Positions 8,192 through 16,232 are shown, numbered from the stretch's first letter. The stretch is 24,888 bases of DNA from CAYSIX01 sp964431205 (GCA_964431205.1 CAYSIX010000027.1:1-24888), one strand, 5' to 3'. The notes: a model not told the origin generated them from the sequence alone. Made by a program: numbers and translations.

Positions 8192-8710
8192 TTACGGGTT
8201 CTGCGTCGGAGCGGCGGCTTCGTCGTCCTGTTCTTCCGCCTCCTGCTCCTGCGCGCCGTTGGTCGCGGGCGGCGAGGTCGGGGCCTGGGGCGTCGGCGGG
8301 GTCTGGGCGTCTTCCACGAGCGGTTCGCTGTAAAACGTCTCGATCCGCACCCAGTGCCTGGGCAGCTCCACCGTCCCGCTCTCCTTGGGGAAGCCGGCGA
8401 ACTCGTAGGTGTTGTCGTCGACGTACTTGGTCTGCACCTGCTCGGACTCCCAGAGCTTCCAGCGCATCTGGTGGGGCGGCGAGTCGGCGACGGTGAAGCT
8501 CAACCGGTCGGCCGGGTGGTCAAAGTCCAGCGCCAGCGTGTGGCGGATGGGGATGTCCATCGACCAGAGCGTCTGCTCGGTCTCGCTGTCGACCACGGCG
8601 ACGCTGGTCGGGCGGTACGGGTAGCTGTGGATGACCTGTCGGTCGGCCGAGCAGCCGCCCAGCAGGGCCAGGATCAGCGTCGGGACCAGGGCGCGAAGCG
8701 CAAATCGCAT
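8192..8710 (-). CDS. Putative lipoprotein, function unknown
   Basis: ATG 8710 has AAAGGAG seven bases upstream. The 172-residue product begins MRFALRALVPTLILALLGGC, a textbook lipoprotein signal with lipobox LLGGC and the acylated Cys at residue 20. The mature part (SADRQVIHSYPYRPTSVAV ... TLWSMDIPIRHTLALDF) is beta-rich and hydrophilic, with a conserved-looking centre MRWKLWESEQ. The last 35 residues are Pro/Thr/Gln/Glu-rich and low-complexity. It would be anchored to a membrane facing the periplasm. No catalytic motif is recognisable. Similar hypothetical lipoproteins occur in Phycisphaerae by my recollection. The minus-strand frame remains open well upstream of 8710, but that part lacks a start signal. 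Confidence 0.85.
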   Translation of the reverse strand: MRFALRALVPTLILALLGGCSADRQVIHSYPYRPTSVAVVDSETEQTLWSMDIPIRHTLALDFDHPADRLSFTVADSPPHQMRWKLWESEQVQTKYVDDNTYEFAGFPKESGTVELPRHWVRIETFYSEPLVEDAQTPPTPQAPTSPPATNGAQEQEAEEQDDEAAAPTQNP

Positions 8711-8859
8711 CGGTCGGCTCCTTTTCGAGAACGAGTCCGTCGAGTCCATCGACGGCCGCGGCGACCATACCATAGATTTTTCCGCCCGCCGAGGCCAGCC
8801 GCGTCGCACCACCCTTACCGGACCGGGGTCTCGGCCCCGCGCGGACGCTCCCCGCGGGA

Positions 8860-9945
8860 TCACTCCTGCTCGCGGTACTCCGTCGGGCTCATCCCCACCA
8901 TCCGGTGGAACGTCGCCGTGAAGTGCCCGTGGCTGGCGAAGCCCGTCTCGACGGCGATCTTGCCGATCGCCTTGCGGCTGGCCCGCAGCATCCACTTGCC
9001 CATCATCAGTTGCATCCGCAGCACGTAGTGCTTCGGGCTGATCCGCGCCTGACGCGAAAACAGCCGGTGGAAGTGAAACGGGCTCACGTCCGCGACCTTC
9101 GACACCTCCGTCAGGCTCGGCGACTCGGCGTAGTGGTCGCTGAGGTACGCCATCGACTCGGCGATCCGTTCGTCCTCGACCAGCCCCACCGGCGGCAGGT
9201 CGTCCTCCTCGCGCGGCCGAATCTCCGCGTACCAGAACTGGCCCGGCGCCTCGACGCTGGCCCGGCCCTGGCGGAACCGCACCCACAGCTCACGCGAGCC
9301 CACCGGCAGCACCATGTCGTGCATCGCCCGGTCCTTGAGCTTCGGCCAACGCTGCTCGATCACCCGCGGCAGCAGCCCCGTCAGCTCCTTGGCGGCTTCG
9401 GGCTCCTCGGCGAACCACGCCTGCGTGCTCGGGTCCGCCGTCAGTACACGGAAGTCCTCGCCCAGCAGCACCCGCCCCAGGCCCACCTCCTGCGCGTGGT
9501 CGAACGTCACCGCCAGCAGCCGCACGACCAGCTTCGCCGCCCGCACTTGCGGCTCGTCGAAGCTCCCGCTGCCGCGGCCCGCCGCCAGGTACCAGTACCG
9601 ATCACCCCGCAGCGACGCCGACTCCGTCACCACCACCGCCTGCTGGCCCGCCGGCAACGCCGGGCCCTTCAGCTTCGACGACTTCGGCTCCGCCACGCCC
9701 TTGCGGCACGCCTCCCGCAGCGACGGGTCCGCCTTCACCCCCCCGGCGCACCACCGCTCCAACGCCTCGCGGTCCACGTTGTGCGTGCCCAGCAGCTCGT
9801 CCGGCTTCGCCCCACGCCGCGCCACCACCCCCAGCACCAGCGAGTCGGCCTCCACCGCCGCCTTCACCGAACGCAGAAACCCCGCCGCGTCCTGCTCCCA
9901 CGGCAGCCCGTTGCGAAATCCTCGGTCATGAATGTCGAAACCCAC
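8860..9945 (-). CDS. AraC-family transcriptional regulator
   Basis: This is a 361-residue protein with GTG start at 9945-9943 (GTGGGTTTCGAC) and GGGAG five bases upstream. The C-terminal hundred residues form the AraC/XylS double helix-turn-helix: RIAESMAYLSDHYAESPSLT, then EVSKVADVSPFHFHRLFSRQ (first HTH), then IGKIAVETGFASHGHFTATF (second HTH), ending HRMVGMSPTEYREQE. The N-terminal 250 residues are not a sugar-binding cupin; they contain a possible GAF/PAS-like sensor (AKLVVRLLAVTFDHAQEVGL, then FRVLTADPSTQAWF, which recalls a PAS opening). An early WCAGGVKADPSLREACRKG stretch has two Cys, perhaps redox or ligand related, but that is speculation. Targets unknown. Confidence 0.9.
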   Translation of the reverse strand: MGFDIHDRGFRNGLPWEQDAAGFLRSVKAAVEADSLVLGVVARRGAKPDELLGTHNVDREALERWCAGGVKADPSLREACRKGVAEPKSSKLKGPALPAGQQAVVVTESASLRGDRYWYLAAGRGSGSFDEPQVRAAKLVVRLLAVTFDHAQEVGLGRVLLGEDFRVLTADPSTQAWFAEEPEAAKELTGLLPRVIEQRWPKLKDRAMHDMVLPVGSRELWVRFRQGRASVEAPGQFWYAEIRPREEDDLPPVGLVEDERIAESMAYLSDHYAESPSLTEVSKVADVSPFHFHRLFSRQARISPKHYVLRMQLMMGKWMLRASRKAIGKIAVETGFASHGHFTATFHRMVGMSPTEYREQE

Positions 9946-10063
9946 AGCGTCTCCCTTGTCTTGCCGGGATTGAACCGGTCACGTCGTCTCGGTTCTCTTG
10001 GTTCGTCCGGTGCCCGGCCCTCGCCGGGACGACCCGGCCACGATCAACCTCTCTCACCACGGC

Positions 10064-10606
10064 TTAAACCGCCCGATCCGACAGCGGTCCCGCGACGCCC
10101 TCCGCCGCGTCCGCCGCCGGCTGCTCCAGCCGCCACCTCAGCCGCTCTCCCTCGCACTCGATGTGCGCCGTGAAGAACCGGCCTCGGTAACGCCAGAACA
10201 GCGGCCAGATCACCTCGCGATCCGTCATCGGGATCGCAAGCCTCCCCACCTCGCTTGCATCATGCCATTCTAGGCAACCTTCCGCAAACGTGCGCCGTTC
10301 CACCCGCACCGGCCGCGTCAGCTCGTACAGAAACATCAGCCAGTGACCCGCCCCCTCGTACCCCGCCTCCGACACGATCCCCGTCAGGTGCAGGTCCGTC
10401 GGCTCGACCGTCAAACCCGTCTCCTCCCACACCTCACGCACCGCGCACGCCGTCGGGCTCTCCCCCGACGACTGCTCCAGCTTCCCCCCGATCGGCGAGT
10501 ACAGCTCCTTGTTCGGCGGCTTGCGCCGGTACAGCAGCAGCACCCGCCCCCGCTCGTCGAACAGGTACACCAGCACCGCGATCCGATACGGCAATGCCTC
10601 GCTCAT
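10064..10606 (-). CDS. Nudix hydrolase
   Basis: This 180-residue hydrolase of nucleoside-diphosphate-linked compounds shows the Nudix helix REVWEETGL (57-65) with E49 eight residues before R57. The loop before it reads GGKLEQSSGE, two residues longer than the strict G-x5-E consensus; this variant loop is known in a Nudix subgroup, so activity is plausible. Flanking strands (YRIAVLVYLFDERGRVLLLY, and HWLMFLYELTRPVRV) fit the fold. ATG 10606 is the first Met consistent with the family N-terminus; the minus-strand frame extends to 10714 but encodes Gly/Arg-rich noise. No Shine-Dalgarno precedes it, and TAGGAT lies seven bases upstream, suggesting a leaderless mRNA. Substrate is not predictable. 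Confidence 0.9.
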   Translation of the reverse strand: MSEALPYRIAVLVYLFDERGRVLLLYRRKPPNKELYSPIGGKLEQSSGESPTACAVREVWEETGLTVEPTDLHLTGIVSEAGYEGAGHWLMFLYELTRPVRVERRTFAEGCLEWHDASEVGRLAIPMTDREVIWPLFWRYRGRFFTAHIECEGERLRWRLEQPAADAAEGVAGPLSDRAV

Positions 10607-10613
10607 CCGACCG

Positions 10614-10619
10614 ATCCTA
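10614..10619 (-). promoter_or_regulatory. Candidate -10 element for the Nudix gene
   Basis: On the minus strand TAGGAT (4 of 6 to TATAAT) ends seven bases before the ATG at 10606. No Shine-Dalgarno lies between them and no clear -35 is seen. Confidence 0.25.
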
Positions 10620-10653
10620 ACGCATCCGACGCCCCGCGCGCGGCCGACGCAAA

Positions 10654-10694
10654 GGTGGCCGAGTGGTCCAGTCGCCGGGTGGCCAAGTGATCCA
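10654..10694. repeat. Two-copy tandem repeat, 17 bases, 24-base period
   Basis: GGTGGCCGAGTGGTCCA (10654-10670) recurs as GGTGGCCAAGTGATCCA (10678-10694), 15 of 17 bases identical. It lies about 50-90 bases upstream of the Nudix start. It could be a pair of regulator sites spaced roughly two helical turns apart, or a chance local duplication. Confidence 0.6.
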
Positions 10695-10806
10695 CGGGCG
10701 CCGCCTCGGGACATGGGGCATGGGCCTGACCGCGCCGCCCGCTCGCTGATCCCTTCACGGTGCCTTACGCGTTGCGCCTGACACCCTGCACTTTTTCATC
10801 CGGGGG

Positions 10807-10834
10807 TTGGCCGCCCGCCGGTCCGGGGTACAAT
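10807..10834 (+). promoter_or_regulatory. Promoter for the surface-protein gene
   Basis: TTGGCC (10807-10812) is followed after 16 bases by TACAAT (10829-10834), matching the sigma70 consensus at 4 of 6 and 5 of 6. The predicted start near 10841 gives a leader of about 85 bases ending with the strong Shine-Dalgarno GGAGGAG (10913-10919). Confidence 0.55.
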
Positions 10835-13731
10835 ACGGGTTGGATCGGGGACCGGGCCCGTCCCTGTCACACGTGTCGTATCGGGCCGGGGCGGCGCGAT
10901 CGCGCCACCATGGGAGGAGTGTTGTGATGTGTAGGACGCTCGTCCGAACGGGTTCGTTCATCGTGATGATGGGGCTGGCGACGGGAGGGCAGGCGCAGAC
11001 ACCACGCGAGACGCTTGAGGTCGCCGAGTGGCTCGACGCCGTGGACGGCGACTGGTCCGACGCCTCGAACTGGTCCACCGACGTGTTTCCCGACAACGGC
11101 ACACCGTTGCCGGAGAAGCGCTACGAGGCGCGCATCGACGCGGTGGGCACGCCGTACACGGTCACTCTCGACCGGGACGTGACGGTGGACGGCCTGGTCC
11201 TCGACTCGCCCGACGCGACGCTGCAGCAGCGGACGCTGTCTTTTGCGTTGCTCGGGGGCGTGCGCGCCGAAGCGGGCGTGTTCGACGTCACGGCCGGCAC
11301 GCTGACGCTCGGTGGAAACAGTCTGATCGGGGACGGGGCCGAGCTGCGGATCGGGGGCGGGTCGACGCTCGCCAGCGATGGGGACGCGGCGCTGAACGTC
11401 GGCGGCAGGTTCGTCAACGAGGGGATCATTCGGCCGGGCGGAGGCGGTCGGCTGACACTGGGCGCGGCCGCCGGCGGTTCGCTGGTCAACGAGGGCACGC
11501 TCGTGATCGACGACGACGCGACGGCTCTGATCGCGTTTCAGAGCGGCGTCGTGAACAACGGCTTGATCCGTGTGTTGGGCGGCACGCTCCAGCTCGGCGG
11601 GACGGTCGAGGCCGATCGGCTCGGAGATGTCATCCGCGAGGGCGGCGCGGTCGAGCTCGTCGGCTTGCTCGCGAACTCCGGCCAGACGTTCTCACTCGCG
11701 GACCGCACGGGCCGGCTCGACCTGGTCGGCGGGACGATCTTCGGCGGGACCGTCGTCGGCAACCGCGGCGCCCGGGTGGTGATCCAGCCGTCGCCCCACA
11801 CGACCTCACGCCTGCGCGGCGGCGTGACCCTCGACACGCCCGTCGAGCAGCTCGGCGACGTCGCCGTCCGCGACGGGCTCGAACTGCGCCAGCCGTGGCG
11901 AGCCCGCTCCGGCAGCATCCTGCTCGAAGAGTCTCAGAGCTTCAACGGCCCGGGACCGATCAGCTTCGAATCCACCGGCGTCCCCCATGCCCGCATCGAC
12001 ACGGGTCGTCACACGCTGACCACAGGCGATCAATTGGTCGTGCGCACCGCCGGCGGCGACGGCCTTGTCACCGGCAACGCCTTCGCGGGCGCGCTGATCA
12101 ACGGCGGACTGCTCTCCGGTCAAGGCGCCGGCCGCACGCTCACCGTCGCCGCTGTCCCCGTGACCAACGCCGGGACCCTGCGCGCCATCGACGGCGGGAC
12201 GCTGCGCATCGAAAACCTCCGGGGCCCCGCCGGCAACCTCGTCATCGCCAACGGCGGACACCTCGACCTCGACGGCGACTTCACCATCGATCAGGACCTC
12301 GCCGCCGAGGGCTCGATTCTCTCTCTGCGTGGCGACTGGTAAAACACGGCGATGATCGACCTTGTCGACGGCTCCACGCTGAACCTCTTCACAAGCTCGC
12401 AGAACGCCGGCCAGATCAGGCTGACCGATTCCACGCTGGCGCTGCACGGCCCGATCGACACCGCTCTGACCTCCGCGTTCTCGCTGGTGCGGACACTTGT
12501 ATCGGTTCGTCCCGGCGGCGTCGTGGACAACACCGACCGCACGATCTGGCTCAGCGATCGGCTGGAGAGCTGGGAGCTGGCCGGCGGCACAATCCGCGGG
12601 GGCAGCATCGAGCGCATCGCGGACGCGACCCTGGCTGTCCGCGCCGGCGACGGGCCCGACCCGCTCGAATCCCGCCTCGAGAGCGTGGTCGTCGAGCCGA
12701 CCATCGTCATGGACAGCGGCGCCACGCTCGCGCTGGACCTGGGCCGCCCCCTGACCGCAGACGTGATCGTGGGCGACCAGGGCCGAAACATTGATTCGCG
12801 CGCCACCACGCTTCGCTTCGAGTCCAGCCCGAACGTCGGCGCGCGTGTCGAGCTGCTCGCCGAGCGATCCACGCTGGTCAACGCCACGGAGACCGATCCG
12901 CTCGTGATCGGCGGCGACGTCGGCGGCTTCGCACACCAGACGCGGATCGTCTCCGAGCATCAGCCCGTCGAGATCCAATCGGGGGGTGCGTTGGCGGCCA
13001 CCCGCGAAAACGCCAGTCTGACGATCACGACGCCACATCTCATCAATGAAGGCATCGTGGGCAGCGTCTCCGGCGCGACGATGGTGATCGACGCGCCCAT
13101 GAAGAACCGGGGTCTGATGCACAGCAGCTTCGGCGGCCGTATCGAGATACCCGGGGATTCGCCGCTGCACAACGATGGAAACAGCGTCATCGAGATCGGC
13201 CGCGGCTCCGACGGAACGCTGCGCAGCGACAGCCCCATCACCAACGAGGGCATCGTCGTCTTGGACGGCACCCTGTTCGACACCGTCTCCTTCTCGACGC
13301 CAAACGGGCGTTTCGACTGGTCGTCCGGCCTCCTCACCGCGGCTGAAATCGAGGGCGAGATCGCCAACGATCACCGCGGCGTGCTCCGACCCGTCCGCCG
13401 CGGCGACACCACACGCATCGACGGCACGTACGCCCAGGGCCCCGACGCCGTCCTGGCTATCGAGCACGGCGAGCTCAGGTCCCGCGGCCCGCTCGCCCGC
13501 CTGACCGTCACCGGCGACGTTGCCCTTGGCGGCACGCTCTTCTTCGACCCCCTGCCCTCCCGCGTCCCCGAACGCGGCGACCTGTTCGAGATCGTCCGCA
13601 GCGAGCTCGGCGAGATCACCGGCGTCTTCGACGACGTCCTCTTCGACGTGCCCGACGCCGTCGACGCCGAGATCAACGTCCTCTACGGCAAAACCGTCGT
13701 GCTCGTCGAGGTCGTCCGCTTCGACCTGCCC

Positions 13732-13890
13732 GGCGATATCGACGGCGACGATGACGTGGACGGCTTCGACCTCGGCTTGTGGCAGGAGCAGTTCGGGACC
13801 ACCGCGGCCGGGAAGATGGCCGCCGACACCGATGGCGACGGCGACGTGGACGCGTTCGACCTGGGCCGCTGGCAGCTCGGCTTCGGGACC
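13732..13890 (+). other. Tandem dockerin-type calcium loops in the surface protein
   Basis: GDIDGDDDVDGFDLGLWQ and ADTDGDGDVDAFDLGRWQ are two F-hand-like repeats with Asp at calcium-ligand positions 1, 3, 5, 9 and 12 and the helix F/DLGxWQ(x)xFGT after each. They are 30 codons apart. In planctomycetes such pairs commonly precede PEP-CTERM tails, where they probably give calcium-stabilised structure rather than cellulosome assembly. No cohesin is present in the window. Confidence 0.8.
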
Positions 13891-13962
13891 GACCTGCGCA
13901 ACCACCTTGGCCGCAGCGGCGATGACTTCGTTCCCATCCGGCGGGTCGGATCGAGCGCCTCG

Positions 13963-14049
13963 ATTCCTGAGCCGGGGACGGCATGGGCGCTGGTTGGGGC
14001 GGGTGCGGCGCTCCTCGTGAAGCGATCGCGCCGACGCGGCGGTACCGGT
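13963..14049 (+). other. PEP-CTERM sorting signal
   Basis: Codons from 13963 read IPEPGTAWALVGAGAALLVK followed by RSRRR. The Pro-Glu-Pro motif, a membrane segment and a terminal Arg cluster are the three parts of the PEP-CTERM signal recognised by exosortase (EpsH family). Exosortase itself is not in this window. Confidence 0.85.
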
Positions 14050-14097
14050 TGCGCCGGGTGAGGGCAGGGGATCGGGGCAAGCGCACATCATTCGTGC

Positions 14098-14253
14098 ACC
14101 ACAGATGCCACAGAGAACACGGAGAAAAGGCAGAGGCGAGTGCAAGATCGGATCAAAGCAAGAAAACTGAGTGTTGTCAGGGAGAGTGTGTCCGAGGGTT
14201 GGCGGCTTCAGGTTCCATCGGCAGCTCTCTGTGACCGCTGCGATCTCTGTGGT
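14098..14253. repeat. CACAGAG-type inverted-repeat element
   Basis: ACCACAGA (14098-14105) and CCACAGAG (14108-14115) on the left are matched by inverted CTCTGTG (14227-14233) and TCTGTGGT (14246-14253) on the right, giving a 156-base element with degenerate terminal inverted repeats. Repeats of the form CACAGAG..CACAGAG are familiar intergenic sequences in planctomycetes and several other phyla. It has no ORF of its own. Its right two-thirds overlap the 3' end of the glycosyltransferase gene on the minus strand. Confidence 0.6.
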
Positions 14254-15253
14254 AAACGATCGGGGCGAGGTTTTCGAGGACGATCTCGGCGCAGCGGCGC
14301 CAGGTGCAGGTCGCGGCGTGAGCGCGGCAGGCGTCGCGGTCGAGTTTCGCAGCGGCGAGGCAGGCGTGGGCGAGGTCGTCGTCGAGGACGCCGGTGACGC
14401 CGGGGCGGACGACGTCGATCGGGCCGGTGACGGGGAAGGCGGCGACGGGCAGACCGCAGGCGTTGGCCTCGAGCATGACGACGCCGAAGGTGTCGGTGCG
14501 GCTGGGGAAGACGAAGACGTCGGCGGAGGCGTAGCAGGCGACCAGGTCGTCGCCGCTCTGCATGCCGGTCCAGTAGACGTGCGGGTAACGGCGTTGAAGG
14601 TTGGTGCGGGCGGGCCCGTCGCCGACGACCACTTTGCTGCCGGGCAGGTCGAGGTCGAGGAAGGCCTCGATGTTTTTTTCGCGGGCGACGCGGCCGGCGT
14701 AGAGGAAGATCGGCCGGGGCAGGTCGGCGAAGCGTGTGGGGGGCATGGGGCGGAAGCGTCGGGTATCGACGCCGCGGGACCAGACGACGACGCGGCGAAA
14801 CCCGTTGGCCTCGAGCTCGCGACCGACGGCGGGCGTGGGCACGAGCGTGGCGCGGCCGGCGTTGTGGAAGCGTCGGACGAAGGCGAAGGTCCAGCGGGGC
14901 GGGATGCCGAAGTAGGCCTTGAGGTACTGGGGAAACTGGGTGTGGTAGCTGGTGGTGAAGGGCAGGCGGTGGCGGAGGCAGTGCTTGCGGGCGGCCTGGC
15001 CCACGGGCCCCTCGGTGGCGACGTGGATGGCGTCGGGCCGTTGCTCGCGGACGAGGGCGGCGACGCGTCGGCCGGGGCACAGGGCGAGGCGGATCTCGGG
15101 GTAGCGTGGGGCGGCGACGGTGCGGAACAGGCCGGGGTGCACGACGGTGACGCGGTGGCCGAGGGCTTCGAGCTCGGCGATGACGTGCTGCCAGGTGCGG
15201 ACGACGCCGTTGATCTGCGGGGCCCAGGCGTCGGTGGCGAGCAGCAGGTGCAT
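14177..15253 (-). CDS. GT4-family glycosyltransferase (alpha-mannosyltransferase-like)
   Basis: The 358-residue enzyme probably transfers a hexose to a lipid or glycan acceptor at the cytoplasmic membrane face. It has the GT-B fold of family GT4: N-terminal MHLLLATDAWAPQINGVVRT with the Gly loop, HVATEGPVGQAARKH, the acceptor-side FTTSYHTQFPQYLK (99-112), WSRGVDTRRFRP (158-169), FLYAGRVAREKNIEAFL (183-199), GDGPAR and FPSRTDTFGVVMLEANACG (249-267), where D254...E262 stands for the EX7E motif. The pattern is closest to GDP-mannose-dependent MgtA-like enzymes, though donor is unproven. The start lies eight bases after the stop of the LpxH-like gene and has no Shine-Dalgarno, so coupling is likely. 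Residues from about 331 (PIVYHRDRSGHRELP onward) are encoded inside the CACAGAG repeat, which also supplies the stop. Confidence 0.92.
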   Translation of the reverse strand: MHLLLATDAWAPQINGVVRTWQHVIAELEALGHRVTVVHPGLFRTVAAPRYPEIRLALCPGRRVAALVREQRPDAIHVATEGPVGQAARKHCLRHRLPFTTSYHTQFPQYLKAYFGIPPRWTFAFVRRFHNAGRATLVPTPAVGRELEANGFRRVVVWSRGVDTRRFRPMPPTRFADLPRPIFLYAGRVAREKNIEAFLDLDLPGSKVVVGDGPARTNLQRRYPHVYWTGMQSGDDLVACYASADVFVFPSRTDTFGVVMLEANACGLPVAAFPVTGPIDVVRPGVTGVLDDDLAHACLAAAKLDRDACRAHAATCTWRRCAEIVLENLAPIVYHRDRSGHRELPMEPEAANPRTHSP

Positions 15254-15261
15254 GAAAGATG

Positions 15262-16173
15262 TTATCGCCGGTGGGGCGTGGCGGCGAGGAGCATGGCGGC
15301 GCTGTCGTCCGGGGCGCCGAAGGTCAGGGCGAGCTGCTCGTCGGGGTCTTCGCAGTCGAGGCGGGGGCGGATCAGGTCGTGCCAGGCCGGCTCCTCGGGC
15401 TCGAGCCGGGCGGCGGGGCGTGGCTCGTCCGTGGCGTCGAGCAGCTCGGCGGCGTCGATCAGCTCCATGCGCCCGTCGTGGTGCTCGACGACGGCGGTGC
15501 AGCCCTCGATCCAGTCGCCGCAGTTGTAGTACTGGATCGGCCCGTCGACGACCTCGGCCTTGTGGATGTGCCCGCAGACCACCCCGTCGAGCCCGCGTCG
15601 CTCGGCCTCCTCCAGCAGCGTCTGCTCGAACCGGCTGATGAACTGGCACGCGGACTTGACCTTGAGCTTGATCGCCTGGGAGAGCGAGAAGTAGGGCCGG
15701 CCGATCACGCGACGCCCGGCGTTGTAGAAGCGGTTGAACGTCAGCAGCCACTCGTAAGCGACGCTGCCGAGCACGGAGAGCAGGCGCGAGTGCTTGACGA
15801 CCAGGTCGAACTGGTCGCCGTGGATGACCAGCAGGCGTCGGCCGTCGGCGGTGACGTGGACGGCGTAGGGGACGGTGCGGATCCCGCCGAACTCCAGGTG
15901 GGCGAACTGACGGGCGGCCTCGTCGTGGTTGCCGGGCATGAAGATGACCTCGCAGCCGTGGCGGGCCTGGTTGAGCAGGCGTCGGACGACCTCGTTGTGC
16001 TCGTGGGGCCAGTACCAGCGCTGGCGGAGCCGCCACATGTCCACGATGTCGCCGACGAGGTAGAGCCGCTCGCATCGCAGGTGCTTGAGGAAGCGGGACA
16101 GCTCGGCGGCGCGGCAGCCGCGCCCGCCCAGGTGGGTGTCGCTGATCCAGACGGTGCGGTAGGTCAGCGTCAT
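15262..16173 (-). CDS. UDP-2,3-diacylglucosamine diphosphatase-like metallophosphoesterase
   Basis: The 303-residue protein is a calcineurin-like phosphoesterase of the LpxH/YbbF group. Metal-ligand motifs are all present: SDTHLGG (11-17), GDIVDMW (41-47), GNHDE (81-85), HGDQFD (118-123) and GHIHKAE (201-207). LpxH removes UMP from UDP-2,3-diacylglucosamine to give lipid X in lipid A synthesis; this longer subgroup (with the SQAIKLKVKSACQFISRFEQ region) is commonly paired with a GT4 glycosyltransferase, as here. The true substrate may therefore be another UDP- or CDP-lipid. About 55 C-terminal residues after the catalytic domain are acidic and Pro-rich and look disordered. ATG 16173 has AAGGAGG seven bases upstream and overlaps the stop of a 20-codon ORF by four bases. 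Confidence 0.9.
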   Translation of the reverse strand: MTLTYRTVWISDTHLGGRGCRAAELSRFLKHLRCERLYLVGDIVDMWRLRQRWYWPHEHNEVVRRLLNQARHGCEVIFMPGNHDEAARQFAHLEFGGIRTVPYAVHVTADGRRLLVIHGDQFDLVVKHSRLLSVLGSVAYEWLLTFNRFYNAGRRVIGRPYFSLSQAIKLKVKSACQFISRFEQTLLEEAERRGLDGVVCGHIHKAEVVDGPIQYYNCGDWIEGCTAVVEHHDGRMELIDAAELLDATDEPRPAARLEPEEPAWHDLIRPRLDCEDPDEQLALTFGAPDDSAAMLLAATPHRR

Positions 16174-16232
16174 GCGTCGCCTCCTTGCTCCACGATGACC
16201 GCCGGGCCGGTGCGGTGGCAGGAACCCTTCAT
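16170..16232 (-). CDS. Possible 20-aa small protein or leader peptide
   Basis: On the minus strand ATG 16232 is preceded at proper spacing by AGGAGGAG, one of the best Shine-Dalgarno sequences in the window. The reading is MKGSCHRTGPAVIVEQGGDA, then TGA at 16172-16170. The TGA overlaps the ATG of the LpxH-like gene (ATGA), and that gene's own Shine-Dalgarno lies within the last codons of the small ORF. This layout predicts translational coupling. The peptide has no runs of one amino acid as in attenuation leaders and no membrane segment. It may be a real small protein, a coupling device, or a chance frame. Confidence 0.5.
   Translation of the reverse strand: MKGSCHRTGPAVIVEQGGDA

Larger units (their letters stand above)
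10607..10926. other. Divergent intergenic region, 320 bases
   Basis: This gap separates the Nudix gene (minus) from the surface-protein gene (plus). It holds a -10-like TAGGAT for the Nudix gene, a 17-base tandem repeat at 10654-10694, and a good promoter for the surface protein at 10807-10834. No gene or RNA is seen. Confidence 0.5.
10927..14061 (+). pseudogene. Exported beta-repeat surface protein with dockerin loops and PEP-CTERM signal, split by an in-frame TAA
   Basis: ATG 10927 follows GGAGGAG by seven bases and opens a signal peptide (MCRTLVRTGSFIVMMGLATG). The frame then shows the DGDWSDASNW motif often found at the start of planctomycete PEP-CTERM proteins, and many Gly/Asn-rich beta repeats (GGRFVNEGIIRPGGGGRLTL, GTLVIDD, VVNNGLIRVLGGTLQLGG) typical of a right-handed beta-helix. 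It stops at TAA 12340-12342 (codon 472), but the same frame continues without any other stop to 14061, with the same repeat style. The end carries two dockerin-like loops (codons 936-958 and 966-988), then IPEPGTAW, a hydrophobic stretch and KRSRRR: a PEP-CTERM signal for exosortase-dependent surface sorting. Full frame 1045 codons. The downstream half has an ATG at 12352 but no Shine-Dalgarno and no signal peptide. Either a recent nonsense mutation, a sequencing error, or readthrough. Confidence 0.85.

Noticed and set aside
10460..10500. Two-residue longer loop in the Nudix box
   Set aside because: GGKLExxxGES loops of this kind occur in a known Nudix subgroup, so it is not evidence of inactivation.
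11806..14145. A 779-codon minus-strand open frame antisense to the surface protein
   Set aside because: No start signal and no recognisable domain; it is a shadow of the long GC-rich coding frame, although the surface protein has an interior stop.
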